DNA from: Paragyromitra xinjiangensis
Taxonomy: Eukaryota > Ascomycota > Pezizomycetes > Pezizales > Discinaceae
Direction: 5' to 3'
Length of the DNA stretch: 64,000 bases
Assembly (NCBI GenBank): GCA_038503065.1
Contig: JBCAMK010000008.1
Coordinates: 434,001-498,000 of the forward strand
The notes beneath the pieces are model-generated. The model was not told the DNA's origin and did not search any database. It was given only the letters and a program-made list of their open reading frames with translations. Below, piece by piece: positions 10,494 through 29,999 of the stretch. The position numbers were made by a program, and so were the translations under genes. The number at the start of each line of letters is the position of its first letter. The stretch's first letter is position 1.

Positions 10494-12562
10494 TTATCTA
10501 CCTAGACTCCTTTCCTTGATAAAAAAGCTTGATATAGCCGAGCATACGGCAAAAAATAGTCCTAGAATAAAAGCCTAGCAAAAAATACCACAAGTTAGTG
10601 AACTAGTTGCGAACGAGTAGACGGTGGAGAGATTTGAAAATTAGACTTACGGCATGTACAGCATTCTCATACGATGTCACAACAATTTCTCGAGTCCCTG
10701 GGGGAAGCTCATTGATAAACTTGAGTGATTGCCTTACCTTCCTCATGATCTTTCAGAAGCAAGTTAGCGATTATTCAGGATTGGCTGGAGAGAAAGAAGG
10801 GGGAAACACTCACCTCTTCTGCATCTGTTCCGTTTAGAGTGCGGCTCAACTCCCTCCGAAGGCTTCCTTGCACTAACATAGAGCTCACACTAACACCTGT
10901 AACCATCCCTAGTGCTCTGAACAAGTAAGTTACTGCAGTGGCAACAGCCTGCTCTTCACTTCCGGCCGCAGCAATGACAGCAATTAACGTAGTCGTAACT
11001 CCGGCGCCATTTCCGAGTCCCATCATTAATAAACCAGCGGAGATGGCAAAAGTAGAAGTTCCCACGAGCCCAGTAAAAAGCGTTACTGGGATAGAACCCA
11101 GCGTAAAGAGAACGTATGCATAAATGGTAAGGCTTTTGTACTTTCCGGTCTTCTGCATCATAATCCCACCGAAAAGGGATCCAGACACACCTCCTGCTAT
11201 GGCAGGAACGATACGTAGACCAGCTTCTCCGGCAGAAAGAGAGGCGACAGCTTGGTAGTAGAGCGGGATGTAGAATAATGTCGCCATATATCCTGCAAAC
11301 GAGAAGAAGTTGGCCATACAGCTAGAGAAAATGGTCCTCTCCTTTACGATATGCCCTGGAGCGAACGGCTCTGAGGCGATATGCCCTTCGACGTATATGA
11401 AAGCCAGGAATGCTATCAACGAAATGCAGAGAGCACCCAGAACGATTGAATCGTTGAATGAAACATTCCCTCCCCGGTCTAAACCGATAAGGAACGAGAA
11501 TACTGCACACACCAGAACTGCTGCTCCCAGAAAGTCCACGCGTTTGAATTGGGCGCGGAGGCTTGATTCGGTGGAGGCCGCAGGAAGATGAAGCGCAAAA
11601 TATACTACAAGGATCGCAATCCAGGTCGCAGGGACTTGGATAAGGAAAGCCCTAGATAAAGTCAGTAACCCAAAGACACGAGATAGATGGCTTTATATTC
11701 TTACCAACGCCAACCGATGCTATCAGCCATCAACCCTCCTTTAAGCACCTGTTAGCCATCTATTTTCTCTAACACGAGCTATCAGTGTCATACCTAAGGG
11801 AGCCCCGATAGCAGCACCACTCGCAAATACGATGTTTAGTAATCCTTGAAAAGTACCCCTCGACCTCAAAGATACGATATCGCTCATCAAAATCGAAGCA
11901 ACTGTAGTCATTCCACCGCCCCCAATCCCTGCGAACGCCTGCGAAAAAAAGCGTTAGATTTAGATACAAGCAAGCCATATAGTAAATTCTTGCGACCTAC
12001 TCTTGCAGCTATCAATTCATTCATAGATCTTGCCTTGCCGCACCCTAAGCACCCGATACTAAAGACAACATAGGAGAATAGTAGCGCAGCTTTGCGCCCA
12101 AATATGTCACTTAGCTTGCCATACAGGGGCTGAAAGCTTGTCGTCGTGAGAAGATAACTGCAATACTCCTATCATTAGAATCACGTTTGACCAACAGAAG
12201 AATAGGCATATGTGCAGAAAAAATTACATACGCAGTCGCAATCCATGAAGTCCTATTTAGTTCTTTCATCTCAGTTCCAATCGCGCCATAAGACGACACC
12301 ACAATCGTATTATCCATAGCTGCCAGGAAAATCTATACCACTTAGCAAAAATACTTCATTGCACTTATGAAACATTAGAAGACCATACCCCGATAGCCAT
12401 GGCAGGAATTATAGCGCTAAGTTTGACGCCTGGTATTTTGGGCCCATCAAGGGCTTCGGGGTCTTTGCTGACATCTTCTTCCGTGATCGAGCTCGCTAGG
12501 CTTTTTGAGACGGTCAAACTATCATTATCCGCTAGCAGCGGTGTCCGTTCGTCGTTCGGCAT
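10494..12562 (-). CDS. MFS transporter, DHA2 type, vacuolar Fnx/Vba-like (542 aa)
   Basis: Eight exons on the minus strand: 12562-12389, 12332-12232, 12157-12001, 11938-11794, 11738-11705 (34 nt), 11651-10814, 10749-10651 and 10574-10494. The start ATG at 12562 gives a hydrophilic N-terminus with an acidic dileucine signal (ERTPLL), a usual vacuolar sorting motif. Next come AAMDNTIVVSSYGAIGTEM, the loop signature TSFQPLYGKLSDIFGRK (MFS motif A), and an AFAGIGGGGMTTV helix. The C-terminus carries LPPGTREIVVTSYENAVHAA and FFIKERSLGR, as in fungal Fnx1 and Vba basic amino acid or drug transporters. Those proton-coupled proteins act at the vacuole. The substrate here is not readable from sequence. 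It is followed, 365 bp upstream on the same strand, by the 3' end of an ABC-C transporter gene. Confidence 0.92.
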
Positions 12563-12927
12563 GGTTTCGTTGTTCGGTTCGTCGCGCCCTTGATCTTGGT
12601 GACTGAACGCGCGATCGTGGAGACGTGGATCAACGGTATGCGGAAGCAAGGCGGCCCGAACCTCAGCCCCAATGGATTATCGGTGCCCAGGGTATAAGCC
12701 AATCGCAACTACATCACATCATCTATTGATTCCCGATATCTACTAAACCTTTAGGTTGATAACTTCAAATACAAACTTTTATTTAAGTAGTACACCATCT
12801 TCAATCGAGAAGAACTACTTTATTTTCTCCAAACTAAGGGCTTCCGGCCGTGAGAATGAGATTCCTTGCACATAAAATCATAAATACAGAAAAAAGGATC
12901 TAAAATATGAACTTCACGTTTCTGAAT
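12563..12927. other. intergenic, 365 bp between two minus-strand transporter genes
   Basis: This contains the MFS promoter and the 3' UTR of the ABC gene. An in-frame extension of the MFS frame up to about 12649 has only a TTG, so the ATG at 12562 is preferred. Nothing else is seen. Confidence 0.45.
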
Positions 12928-18842
<5,915 letters not shown>

Positions 18843-21800
18843 TGCTGTTAAAGCCACGGCAGCGCTGAGAAGTAATACAAAAAAGAAGTGCTACTGTAAA
18901 ACAAACGTATCCTGCACTTGGCCTGTGGCCTTTATATGAGCGCGGGGGACGCGTTTCTGACTCTAGCTCTGCAGCCCCACCTATATCGACTAGGAAACCG
19001 ACCCATCACTATGGTTGAGTGCTGATAAATACCTTGGAATACGATAAGGTGCGGTCTGCCTAATACGAAGGGGAAAAAGATCACTAGAGAAGATAGGAAT
19101 AATATTTCCCCAAACAATATGTTGCATGAACCAAGGCAAGATCAGTGTGGCGACATACTTCCGTTTTTGTAGTAGTGAGACAGGCATGACAAACTAGCAT
19201 CGTATCGGTACCACGCTTTCGTAGTAGACATGTAGTAACACTTTCCTACTTCAGCTAAAAATTTGTGTTAGTTGACTTAATTTGTAGCTGGTACATTTCC
19301 GGCAACTCTTTTCATCCCTTCGTTTGTGGACCGGCCTGATGTGCGAAAAATCTTACTCTATGGACGGCTTGAAATTATTTTTTTTCCTTGATAGAGAGTC
19401 GCCGAAGACGAAGAGTCATAGAGATCAGCAGCGAATATGTCATTGCAGCGAGGGGAGGTTGCTCCTGCACTGCACAACATAAAACATACATCGGAACAGG
19501 CTGACTGAAACTACAAAAACAAGAGCAAAACCTATTTTCCCGTTCTAACATATTTTACTTCATCCCGTGCCCGCGTATGTCTCGGTACTTTGGTATTCTG
19601 GTTTTAAGTCAGCTTATCAGCGACTAGAAAGTAAACTAAACCAATCTGTGGGATCGAATAAGAAAGAGGCCATGCTAGAGTGGCATAACGCCGGAATGAA
19701 TTTCGCCCGGGTAGTACGGTATATGTAAAATCAATCACACTAGAACATCTAAATTGGTGGGAGCAGTCATTTTCCCGGGTCTGGCTTTAGACTCTTGCAA
19801 CCCGCCCCTTGGGATTCGACATTGGTCTCGGCTTCAAGCAGCAATGAGCTTGCCGAGCCTCCATCGCATGGGCATGCCCTACTACGATAAGTTATTCACG
19901 GCACCATCTACCGACTGGAGCCTGTCAGAGGCAAGCGCTAATAGCTAAATTATGTTTGTGGAGTACATATTTATTCCTGCGCCACGATGCGTTGCCCTGC
20001 GTCCCTATGCGGCTTAAAATGACGTCGCGGCATTGCAGCTCTGCGCTAAGCGGGCCATAGAGTAAAAGCCGGGCATGTACATAAGGGACTAATAAACACA
20101 TTAGATTTCGATTTCAATTGCTACTAAAACAGATACTGAAGCACACTGCGTCAAGAGTCCCAGGATCCAGACTATGGTCCATGCTCTGTGACAACCCGAC
20201 TTAGGTTGGTCTCAGACACCATATGCCCATTGATCGACCATCGCTTGACCTGTCGGAATCGATTGCACCGGTTAGTCAATTCGTCTTACTCCTTTATCCT
20301 GCTCCCGCATCTCATTTATTTGAGACAAGAACATGCGCTTCTTCGGGTGGGTTGGGGGATCGTGATGGCAACTCACCCTACCTAGGGCCGGAGGATCACC
20401 TACACAGAAGGAGGACGATCTCTCCGTGGCCGAACTCAAGCATTGAAACCACGCACTCCAGGCCGACTACAAGCCGCTCCTAACACATTCCACCTCTTGG
20501 TATGTGATTCTTCCCCGAGAAACGACGCAATCACCCGCAATTGGTAGTGACAGCTGTGTTGAAACAAGCTGAAAACCATAGAAGAATCCATGAGTACCAA
20601 GAAAGCCACAATTTTGGGGGATGATTCCTAGATATCAAACGAGCGAATAGTGTCCACGATTGAGCATCCCGTAAAAGCGAATATTTAAACCACATCAGCT
20701 GAGGGGAGGAGGTATCCCAGCCAATCACTTCTGTTTATGGGTGCCTAAGGATAGTTCTTTTAGCATCAGGTTGGTCTCGCAATGTTGCTCTCAGCACCAA
20801 CAAGAGCCCTGATAGGAACTTGGGCTACTGGTTCGAAACAGAGGTTCAAGTACGCTCCAACTGTGAGGCATTTTTGAAATGTGTATCAAAGAATAGAGTT
20901 ACCCTGACCTTAAGAGATTCTCCGTTCTAGTCCAGGGAAAGCTTTCAAATCCGAGATAAGTGTTCCAAATTTGGATCTGGCCTGATATTGTGTGCAATAT
21001 GAATTGGAAACTGCATCGTTTAGTGCTCTATGGGACTGTGACACATTCCTACCTCGGCCGTTTTCTGGCGGTTGTAATTGGTGTGCTCCCCGACAGCCCC
21101 AGATTTACACGCACTGGATCGGTGCGATGCATGAAAAAGTAATGACAAAGCCTTATTTGATAGTGTGCAAGGCTCGATATTATTCAGGCCATAACATATA
21201 TGTCACGTGGTCAACGCATATTAATTAACCTGTCACGTGAAGGATTAAAGAACGAATATTTACCCTCAACACACACTCATGCAATCCATCCAAGTCAAAT
21301 CTAGCATTAACAGGCAAACAGAAATGGCTTCCGGGATTAGGAGTTGGACAATTAGATTCAGTCACATAGGGATGCCTAGGGTCCTTAAAAAAGTACCGTA
21401 CTGTTGGCTGAATCAGGACCCACATCCATGTTACTCTATACGGAATAATTATTATATGTAGTGTTTTGTTGTTGTAAGTTAGGGACTTCTTGCCTCTAGC
21501 TGATTTAAACCATGCTTCAGGTGAATTCCTCATTGGACATATCCTTTTTAGATAGTTTAATACATTCAACCTTGGAAGAAACTCTCCAGGTCGCTCACGT
21601 GATATGCTGACCGGAACGCCAACCTATCGCACCATGGAACCTACCTAGGCGACAGGGGGACGAAATGTACCGGAAGATACCAACATCTACATGTACTTTA
21701 CTCCTGTGTACTCATACATACATCATCACATTGCATCGGCTTGACCTCGCTTCGCCGTGATAAAACATATTTTTTTTCTTCTGGTTTCATATGCAAGCCG

Positions 21801-22792
21801 CGCATATACCGCTAAAGTGTACGCCGCATGCACCGATGCCAGCATTTCCCCGCCGACTGGGCAAGAGCTGGGCATGCTGTTCCTGAATTTGAAAAATGGA
21901 GAACACTGGAGCCTTTTGGATGCTTATTGTGAGTGCTCAAGCTCGGTGTTACCCTACCAGCGGGCACTTATTGATGATTCGATGATTGGAAGGATCGGAA
22001 TCTGACGCTCAAGAAATGAAGTTGATCAATTGAATGGATGAGGTCAAATCAATGCACAGGAACGGGCGCAGGGCTGAGGATAAAATTGCACGTGAAAACG
22101 TGGGGAAATCGAGATGAAATGTCGACTTGACAGCTAGATCGATGGACCCAAACAAATAGTATTAAAGGTCGAGTCGAATATTTCCCTTGAGCTGGAAGAT
22201 TAGGATCAGGACGGAAGGTATAACACAAATACAAACTGCTGCTTGGTCCGAGTATCGAACAGCGGTGTGACAGATGGGCAATCCATGTTATGTACTCGAG
22301 TGGGACATGGTGAAAGTGTAAATAAACAAACACGAATTATGGGAGTTGATCTGTAAAAAATTTAGGACATGAAAGTGAGCATCGATGATGTTGCACCGCT
22401 CCTGGTCGCCCCCGTTACACGCCCTGCTCAATGCACATAATTTATTCGCCTCAGAGTGACCCTTCGCACCTCTCCGATCTCTGCTCTGAAACCCAGAACC
22501 TTGCTACTTTACTGCCACCACGACAACCAACCATAAACCTCGTCCTCAACCACAACCGACCACCACCACCACAACCACTACCGAGCTTACACCACGCCCA
22601 CCCGTTTGTTCACAATTCACAAACGACTTTTGACCTAGAGCTTAAAAAATAGCACAATTATCACACTATCACTCCAGAGGAATTGGCATTTCTCAGACTC
22701 GTGTTCGCCTCGACCTCTGCCAATTTGTCTCCAGCACCGTTGGCGATCTCCTGTTCAACGACTTCTAACGACTTCCAACGCAACGGGGCAAG
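18843..22792. other. gene-poor region, about 4 kb
   Basis: No gene could be supported. The part next to 18842 is the ABC promoter and the part before 22793 is the CAC2 promoter, which is pyrimidine-rich with CCACCA runs at 22550-22600. Frames of 60-115 codons inside (20188-20483, 21225-21569, 21757-22005) lack ATG-context support, family motifs or splice partners. A cluster of CACGTG sites lies at 21204-22094 and is listed separately. Some decayed mobile DNA is possible but not recognisable by eye. Confidence 0.45.
21204..21601. promoter_or_regulatory. cluster of CACGTG (bHLH/Cbf1-type) palindromes
   Basis: TCACGTG occurs at about 21203-21209, 21233-21239 and 21595-21601, and a further CACGTG lies at 22089. 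This hexamer is the binding site of bHLH factors such as Cbf1 and Pho4. The nearest annotated start is CAC2, more than 1 kb away, so a regulatory role is uncertain. The sites are seen; function is inferred. Confidence 0.35.
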
Positions 22793-25150
22793 ATGAAAGC
22801 CGTTCCTCTCACAATACACTGGCATGAGCATAACCAGCCAATTTATAGTGCACACTTTGAGCCTAATGGTAAGGGAAGACTTGCAACTGCTGGGGGGGAT
22901 AACAATGTTCGCGTATGTTCGATCCATATGTCTCTCTTTATGACCTTCAGCCGAAAAGTCACAATTTAAAAGAAAGGGAAGAAAAGAAAAAAGCTGACTA
23001 GGATTGAATAGCTCTGGAAAGTCCAAGGCGAAGGAGACGATAAAAAGGTTATCTATTTGAGCACACTTGCCAAACATAACCAAGCTGTAAATGTTGTCCG
23101 CTTCTGCCCGCGAGGTTAGTGTGCTTCGGCTATTGCATCCACCTAATGAATTGGTCTTGACTAAAATTCTGAGTATAGGAGAGATGATTGCATCGGCCGG
23201 CGATGATGGAAACATCATTCTGTGGGTTCCAGCGGAGCCAGCTCACCGTCCTGGACCTGGATTTGGAGAAGATGATCTCGAGGACAAAGAAACCTGGAGG
23301 CTCAAGCACATGTGTAGGTCAATGGGCTCCGAGATTTATGATCTTGCGTGGTCTCCAGACGGCATGTTTTTTATCACTGGAAGCATGGACAATGTCGCCC
23401 GGGTTTGGAATGCTCAGACTGGTATGATTTTTGTCATTGCCTGTAGCTAGGCGATCAACATTGGAAGCTGACAAACCACGTAACCTTAGGCCAAATGGTC
23501 CGCCAAATCGCTGAGCACAACCATTATGTACAAGGAGTCGCTTGGGACCCGCTGAACGAGTTTGTTGCGACTCAGAGCTCTGACCGCTCTGTGCACATAT
23601 ATACTCTTAAGTCTAAAGATGGACAATTTTCCCTTTCGCAGCATGGAAAGATTTCCCGCATGGACCTGCCACCACGGAGGCGAGTATCCTCCAGCAGTCC
23701 AGCTCCCCCAGACTTCCCTCAACGGGGAAGTAATTTTGATCTTGGAACAGCGATTGTGTCACCTGCTCCGTCCACCCCTGGCACTCCCACCGGATTTTCT
23801 CTTCCAATGAACCCACCTATCCTTGCTGCTAGTCGGCGAAGCTCTTTTAGTTCTTCTCCATCAATGCGTCGATCTACATCGCCATCACCAGCTTTACCTT
23901 TACCTGCAGTTAAACCGATGGATTTCTCGCCAAAGGTTCACGGGCTGGGTGTTAAAAATGCAAACATATATTATAACGAGACTTTAACATCCTTCTTCCG
24001 AAGGTTGACTTTTACGCCTGATGGGAGTCTCCTTTTTACTCCTGCTGGCCAATACAAGACCTCCAATCCTGCGGCAGGAGATGGTGCAAAAAATCCGGAT
24101 GAAGTTATCAATACCGTATATATCTACACCCGAGCCGGGCTGAATAAACCGCCGATTGCCCATCTACCAGGTCACAAGAAGCCTTCGATAGCAGTAAAAT
24201 GTTCACCAGTATTTTATACGTATCGGAAATCACCGGCTACAACGAAACATATCACTGTAGACACATCTTCATCTGACTTCGACGCAATCCCATTACTACC
24301 ACCACCTGCAGTAGCTGCTCATGAACCTACTTCCACTCCCGGATCTCAAGCTGCTGCTTCGTCGAATTTAGACTCGTTCTCCTCTGCGTCAAACCCGGGC
24401 ACACCTTCAGCCTCAGCATTTTCGCTACCTTACAGAATTGTATACGCCGTTGCAACACAAGATGCAGTCTTAATATATGATACTCAACAGCAGACCCCCA
24501 TCTGCATTGTAAGCAATCTACATTACGCAGCATTTACCGACCTAACATGGTTTGTAGCCATAATTTCCTTAAGTTAACCATACACTAACCGGTCATTTTC
24601 TAGGTCCCCTGACGGCAATACATTACTCATGACATCTACGGATGGTTTCTGTTCTGTAGTTGTTTTCTCTGCGGGCGAGCTTGGAGAGAAGTACACTGGA
24701 CCCATTCCCACTGCAGCGCCAACACCTTCCGTTACTCCTACCAACCCCACTTCGACCCCATCGTCGTCGAAGGTCAATTCAACACCTACTCTCCCACCAT
24801 CGCCTGCACCTCCTGTTCGCCAACCGAATTCTCCAACCCGGTCCTCATCTGCATCATCTGTCACAACTTTAAGCTCACTAGCCAGCGCCATCAATAATCC
24901 AACACCAACTGTGGGAAGTGTTCCCGGTGTTGCGGCCTCGGTTGGCGGGGTACCACTTACCACCCCGCCTCAAACACCGCTTAGTGCGACCAGCGTATTA
25001 GGGAAGAGGGAAGAGCAAACACCTACAAAAAAGGATGGTACTGAAGAAGCCTCGGATGTGGCAGCTGGAGGAGATAAGAAGCGGAGAAGGATTGCCCCAA
25101 CTCTAATTACTAGGGGTCTACATAGCGATAAGATGTCAGGCCCCTCGTAA
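22793..25150 (+). CDS. CAC2: chromatin assembly factor 1 WD40 subunit (CAC2 / CHAF1B, p60), 690 aa
   Basis: Five exons: 22793-22912, 23012-23114, 23179-23421, 23490-24549 and 24604-25150. The start reads MKAVPLTIHWHEHNQPIYS, the typical opening of this family. Seven-bladed WD40 repeats follow, including GGDNNVRLWKV, SAGDDGNIILWVP, YDLAWSPDGMFFITGSMDN, and HNHYVQGVAWDPLNEFVATQ with the SSDRSVHIY turn. A later blade spans the exon 4/5 junction (AFTDLTWSPDGNTLLMTSTDGF). The C-terminal 150 residues are Ser/Thr/Pro-rich, with a basic end (KKRRRIAPTLI). Inside CAF-1 this subunit helps deposit H3-H4 behind replication forks in the nucleus. Phosphorylatable SP sites in the Pro-rich insertions (around 23760-23900) are typical. 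The 690-residue length fits filamentous fungi. Confidence 0.95.
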
Positions 25151-28100
25151 CAAATCACCTTACAATTTGCTAGTAACTATTAGTGCCCACGAAAAGGCCA
25201 AGGCTGCAGCAGTGGGTGAGTGAGCTTTACCAAATGGAGACTTCTTGAGTATTTGTGCGGTATCTTGGTTTTTTGGTTGGTGTTTTTTGGTTGCTATTTC
25301 TCCTTCCTCTTTCCTTCGTTTAACATCTGGGTTGAGTTTTTTTAAATCTTTATATTTATTCATCACCAGGGTTAACCTTGGAAGGCGGCGGTTTATATTT
25401 GCTTTTTCCCTCTTTTTTCCTTCTTGTAATTTTTTCTATATATTCTTTTTCTATTTTTATGTCTTTATTGAGCAATGCACGAATGGAAAAGTGGTATAGG
25501 GAAATGGACCTATTGTTTGATATTCAGATTTATAAATGTAGGATTGGTGCTGATGAAGCAAAATTTCACCCTGTATTTTTATTCTGCCTGGCTGAGTAGC
25601 AACCCACGGTCTCGTGATTTAACTAAGCAACACAGCACAAATACCTCGCAATGTCCCTCCTCAGTTTACCGAGCAAGCCTTTTGAATGCGGGATTTCGAC
25701 ACTAAGGCTACACGTTCTCCTGCGAGCTGGGTTCCCAGTCATCTCTGTTCCCTCGTCTCTCTCGAATCGCATCCAGCAAGGATAGGTATGCACGGCAGCG
25801 CTCTACCTCTTGGTGTCTAACAGTGATATGATGATTAGGTTAGTTCTCAAGAAGGCAGCGCGATCCCCAAAATTCTCACACCGATTCCTACTCTGTCCAT
25901 AGTGAAGATACAATACTACTGGAAAAGTGCAGAAACAGCGTTGCCATAGCCTATTGCAAAAGAACAGCACTCCACTGAGTCGCGCGTCGCGAACACGAAG
26001 TGATGCTAGAGGAAGGTCGAGCCATATAGACACCACGACGCAATGAATGTCGACGCAATGAATATCGACGGGCTTACAACTCTTTATCTACACAGGAACC
26101 AAAAAGGGTTATCAAATAGGCGCTAGAAAACAGTGCTAATATCAACACCTTAGATAGAACCGGGAACACCCGCTTCACTGAGCAACGATGAACAGTGATA
26201 TGGATATGGCCAGATTTATTGTGGAGAATAGAGCCGATCATTACTGAGAATGATTTGCTGGAAATCGCTCGGGAAGTTTACCGAATGGATGGCAGCACAT
26301 TCTATTCCGCGGGGCAATCGGCGATGAGATGCCGACCTAATTTTTGGGGAAGGATGCAGATAAAATATGCTGGACGGTGGCAACGGAGACATTGGAAAGC
26401 TATGATAAGGTGCCGTCGGATATAGGACCACTGGCAGGTAGGGTATTTCGTCTAAACAGGGTCGGTGATTCTTCTAGGAGAAAAAAAGCCTGAACGATTC
26501 AGCTCTTAGGTATTGCATAACTTCCAGGCGGTATCTTTGTTTGAAAAGAAAGCTATCATACTTAGTCCCAGTGATATTACTATGGGCCAAGCTAGGGTCG
26601 TAGAATCGTATATAGAAGGTACCGGTTCTCTCCTACTTGGTGTAATGGCGAAACCAGATTTCTAGAAATGTTCCATAACAAGCAATCTATACGAAAGCGG
26701 TGATTTCTTTCCAGGATACAAAACGTTGGACAAGGAATAAAAAATACAAGCAGCAACGTTTTCAGGCTATTTACTAGCTGACAAATTGGGCGTCTTGTGG
26801 GTACACAAGAAATATAGAGGGTTTTATTAAATAAGAATTTAACATGAAACCATCCCATGAGATGTGGTATCCAAAGATTTGGCCAATTCCTCCCTTAGAG
26901 CTAGGGGCTAGAGCTCATTGTCATTTACATGTGTTCAGTTGTCATACGAAGCCTTGGTATGATCCTGCGTTGCTGCAAGACGGATCCAAACGGGAGATCG
27001 TATAGAGGCGAGCTCAAGAAAAGACTATTCATCAGACATGAGCAATAAAAGAAGGTTTTGATCCATACATCATCTCAAGCGTGAATACGAAAAACTACCC
27101 GTGACAGTTGCTATGTACTCATCTCATACACCCAAGACTGCCCAAATTTGCTGGCTAGTAACCCGTGCCCACATTTCAATCAACCAATTACTTCCACAAG
27201 CTCCCCAAAAATGATATCAAGGCCACACCCACTCAAACTTTATTCCAATCCAAAAACCTAGTTCCATTTCAGCCTATACAGAGCCCTACCACACAACGCT
27301 CCACCTCCCCACGCAGAAAAAAAAAACTACCCTCTGACTCACCCCGTTGCTCACACCCCCAACAATGTGCGCACCGCCTTATCAAGAATCAGCAAGAATA
27401 ATACTAATTCCGGGGGTATAAAAAATTATTGGGTGACAAAACTAGTAACAGGTATTGCGTCTGCGACGCCTTGTACAATCGAGCCATCGAATCAAGAGTC
27501 AGAGTACACACCGTTATTTCCAGAACCAATCACAAGGTGACAAATTCCATTCAAAAAAGTTACTTGGACGGTTATACGGTGGTGTAATGGGGTTATGTTA
27601 ATTAGGGTGTAATTGGTGGGATGTGTCATCGGAAGTCAATGAGAACCCCTGACTGAATGAGGACGTAGTGATAAAAGTACCCCCAAAAATTGTAACTCGA
27701 GATGTTTGCCAGCCTAACATGAGCGGAGACGGCCGGGAGATGTCTACATATCAGCGGCACCAATGAGAAAACCACAGGTTTACCTGGATAACAACCTGAA
27801 GATAAGTTGACGCCTGAAACGGTTTATAGAAGCCATTTTTGAGTGCAACTTGAATGATGTAGACTAGATTAAGAGATTGCGAAGTATTTTCAGATCATCA
27901 ATTGTTCTTCGTTTCACCGACAGGTTGCCCTTTCATGATGGAACAAGGCTAGCTAAATTCTACTCAGCCTTTCTCACGTAACCTGCTGCGTGCCGAGGGT
28001 CTGGAGCATCCAAAAGCGCGGGACCGGGCCCGGGCACGCAGGGCTCAGGGACCTTCTCTACGCTTGGTGAGGCTTCTCTCTTCTGAGGGCACGGGTTATT

Positions 28101-29774
28101 ATATGAAGTCTCTTTACAAACCTAAGTACCAGATCAGCCCCAAAGCGCACGCCCAAGGACCCGAAAATTTGGTGCTTTTTACTTTCTACAAGCTGTCCGA
28201 TGGCACAAGCCGTTGCATGAAACTTGCTGACGAGGTTAAGTACCAATTGCCCTCAGAAGCCCAAGAAGGCCCGAGAAAGACTCTCACAAAACTCGGAAGG
28301 GGGGGGGGTACACTAGGCAGCAAGGTATGGAAACGAGCCTATTGGCGACATAGCTTACTTGCTGGAAAATAAAATATGGCTTGGTTTTTGGTTGCAGCAA
28401 GCCCTACCTCCAAGCCATATCTTATTTATTTTTGCTACATAGTACCACGACTGCCATTCATAAAAAGAGATATCTGTTTCATCGAAGGATTTCCCTACCC
28501 CCATGAGGATGAGAGGACGAACTACTTGTTTAGCTGATGGTTTATGACATGATACGAAAGAGATAATTATACAAGCATCAATTTACATTAAGGCTACGTC
28601 ACCTGCAGGACTGGCGAAGTTTGTTCCGGCGCTAGTAGGTAAAACATGCATATACGTGTTGATATTCCATGCTTTTCAAAGCCACGATGTCAGAAAGACT
28701 CCTAGCAGCGTCAAAAATATAGACAATTAACAGTTCTTATGTAGGTTTGACCTACTAGCGCCGAGGGACTACGGCACTGCAATACTTCAACTACCACGCG
28801 CGGGTGGATAATCATGCATACGGGTCACGTACCCACTTCTCTAGCGGGAGTATGGCTAGTCAGCGAGCACTACCAAAAATCCAAGTGTAGTAGATCTGCG
28901 AGATGCATTTCGCAACCTTCGAATGTCACTGTTGTAAAAACAGGGTAGCAACCTGAGACAACACCTCTTCCCAACTAACCACAAAACCGGTACACTCTCG
29001 TGAAGAACATGAAAGATTGACCCGTATGCGCGACTACCTACACAAAGTCGGTAAATCTTTGGAAATTCATGACGAGTGATCGGTGGTGATCGATTGTTGT
29101 CATCACGGTGTAAGCTTCTTTTCGATAGGGGCTGGGGGCTGGAGTCGGACCATGGAACTCGCTCGCTAATCCTATTTCCACAGTGATCGTACCAGGAACC
29201 GCGAGGAAGATCTCAGATAATGGTGTCTATCAGGGCTTAGGCCAATTTCCAATACCCCTGGCCTGAACACGTTTCTCGGATGTGGGCTCGTCCCACAGCA
29301 TAGGTTTGCGTATATCCTTCTATTGATCACTCCGAATTGGGAGTTTTCGGCGCAGAGTACCATCAAAACAGCCATGACGGATTTCTGACATGCTGGTAAG
29401 AAGGTAGTAGCAAGTCCCGGTCTAAACTCGATACGGTTGAGGATTAGAGTTGTTGCAGAAACTATTAGACTAGATAAGCGCAATGACCATCTGGTCATAT
29501 CGGGCTCCATAGCCACTCCAGGTTTGACGACACTCATGCAATATATATAAGATCAGAGAGAAGAACCAGTCGATCAATATTCCAGTATGGCTAGATTCAA
29601 AATTCATCACCAGTTAGAGTTTCAGTCGTGTTATACTTCAGCTCGAAGAGTATCATGCATCACCAACTTCCAAGCTTCAGGTGTAGGTAAACCTGACGTA
29701 GACTACAACCCAACAGCCAGAAGACCATTCGGAATCAAATAGACAATACGAGCACCACTACCACCCCTCACCAG

Positions 29775-29784
29775 CATAAAAAGG
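29775..29784 (+). promoter_or_regulatory. TATA-like element upstream of the small Cys-rich ORF
   Basis: CATAAAAAGG lies about 110 bp before the ATG at 29895. A pyrimidine-rich leader (CCATC and CTCAC runs) fills the gap, as in many expressed fungal genes. Promoter function is inferred from this arrangement alone. Confidence 0.3.
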
Positions 29785-29894
29785 CCAACACTCCCCCCTA
29801 AACTCACTCTTACCATCACTAACGATCCTCGATATCAACAACCATCCACCATCTACTCACAAAAACTCCAACTCTTTTAATCCACCTAAAAATC

Positions 29895-29999
29895 ATGCCT
29901 TGCATTATCTGCGGTTGCCCAGACGAAGTAGGAAGCGAGAACGGCTGCCCAACATGCGGTCACCCAGTCCCGGTAGGTATCTCCTCTATCTGTATCTAG
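29895..29999 (+). CDS. possible tiny Cys-rich zinc-knuckle peptide (34 aa unspliced)
   Basis: An ATG at 29895 opens a frame with Cys-rich spacing: CIICGC, then about nine residues, then CPTCGH. The pattern CxxCxC...CxxCxxH could bind one zinc ion. Unspliced, it stops at 29997-29999 after 34 residues. A GTAGGT donor at 29973 is also present, and splicing to an AG near 30035 would end the protein almost at once (27 residues). It lies behind a TATA-like box with a pyrimidine-rich leader. I do not recognise it. It could be the first exon of an unrecognised gene, a young gene, or a relic of a zinc-ribbon protein. Confidence 0.3.
   Translation: MPCIICGCPDEVGSENGCPTCGHPVPVGISSICI

Noticed and set aside
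21757..22005. Possible small secreted protein frame
   Set aside because: The frame begins with GTG and no ATG with support exists; no splice model provides one.
22661..23218. Minus-strand frame of 185 codons over the 5' part of CAC2
   Set aside because: It lies antisense to exons 1-3 of CAC2 and crosses their introns; it has no motif and is explained as a shadow frame.
28064..28372. Plus-strand frame of 102 codons
   Set aside because: No homology I recognise, no promoter-like context and a poly-G run within it.
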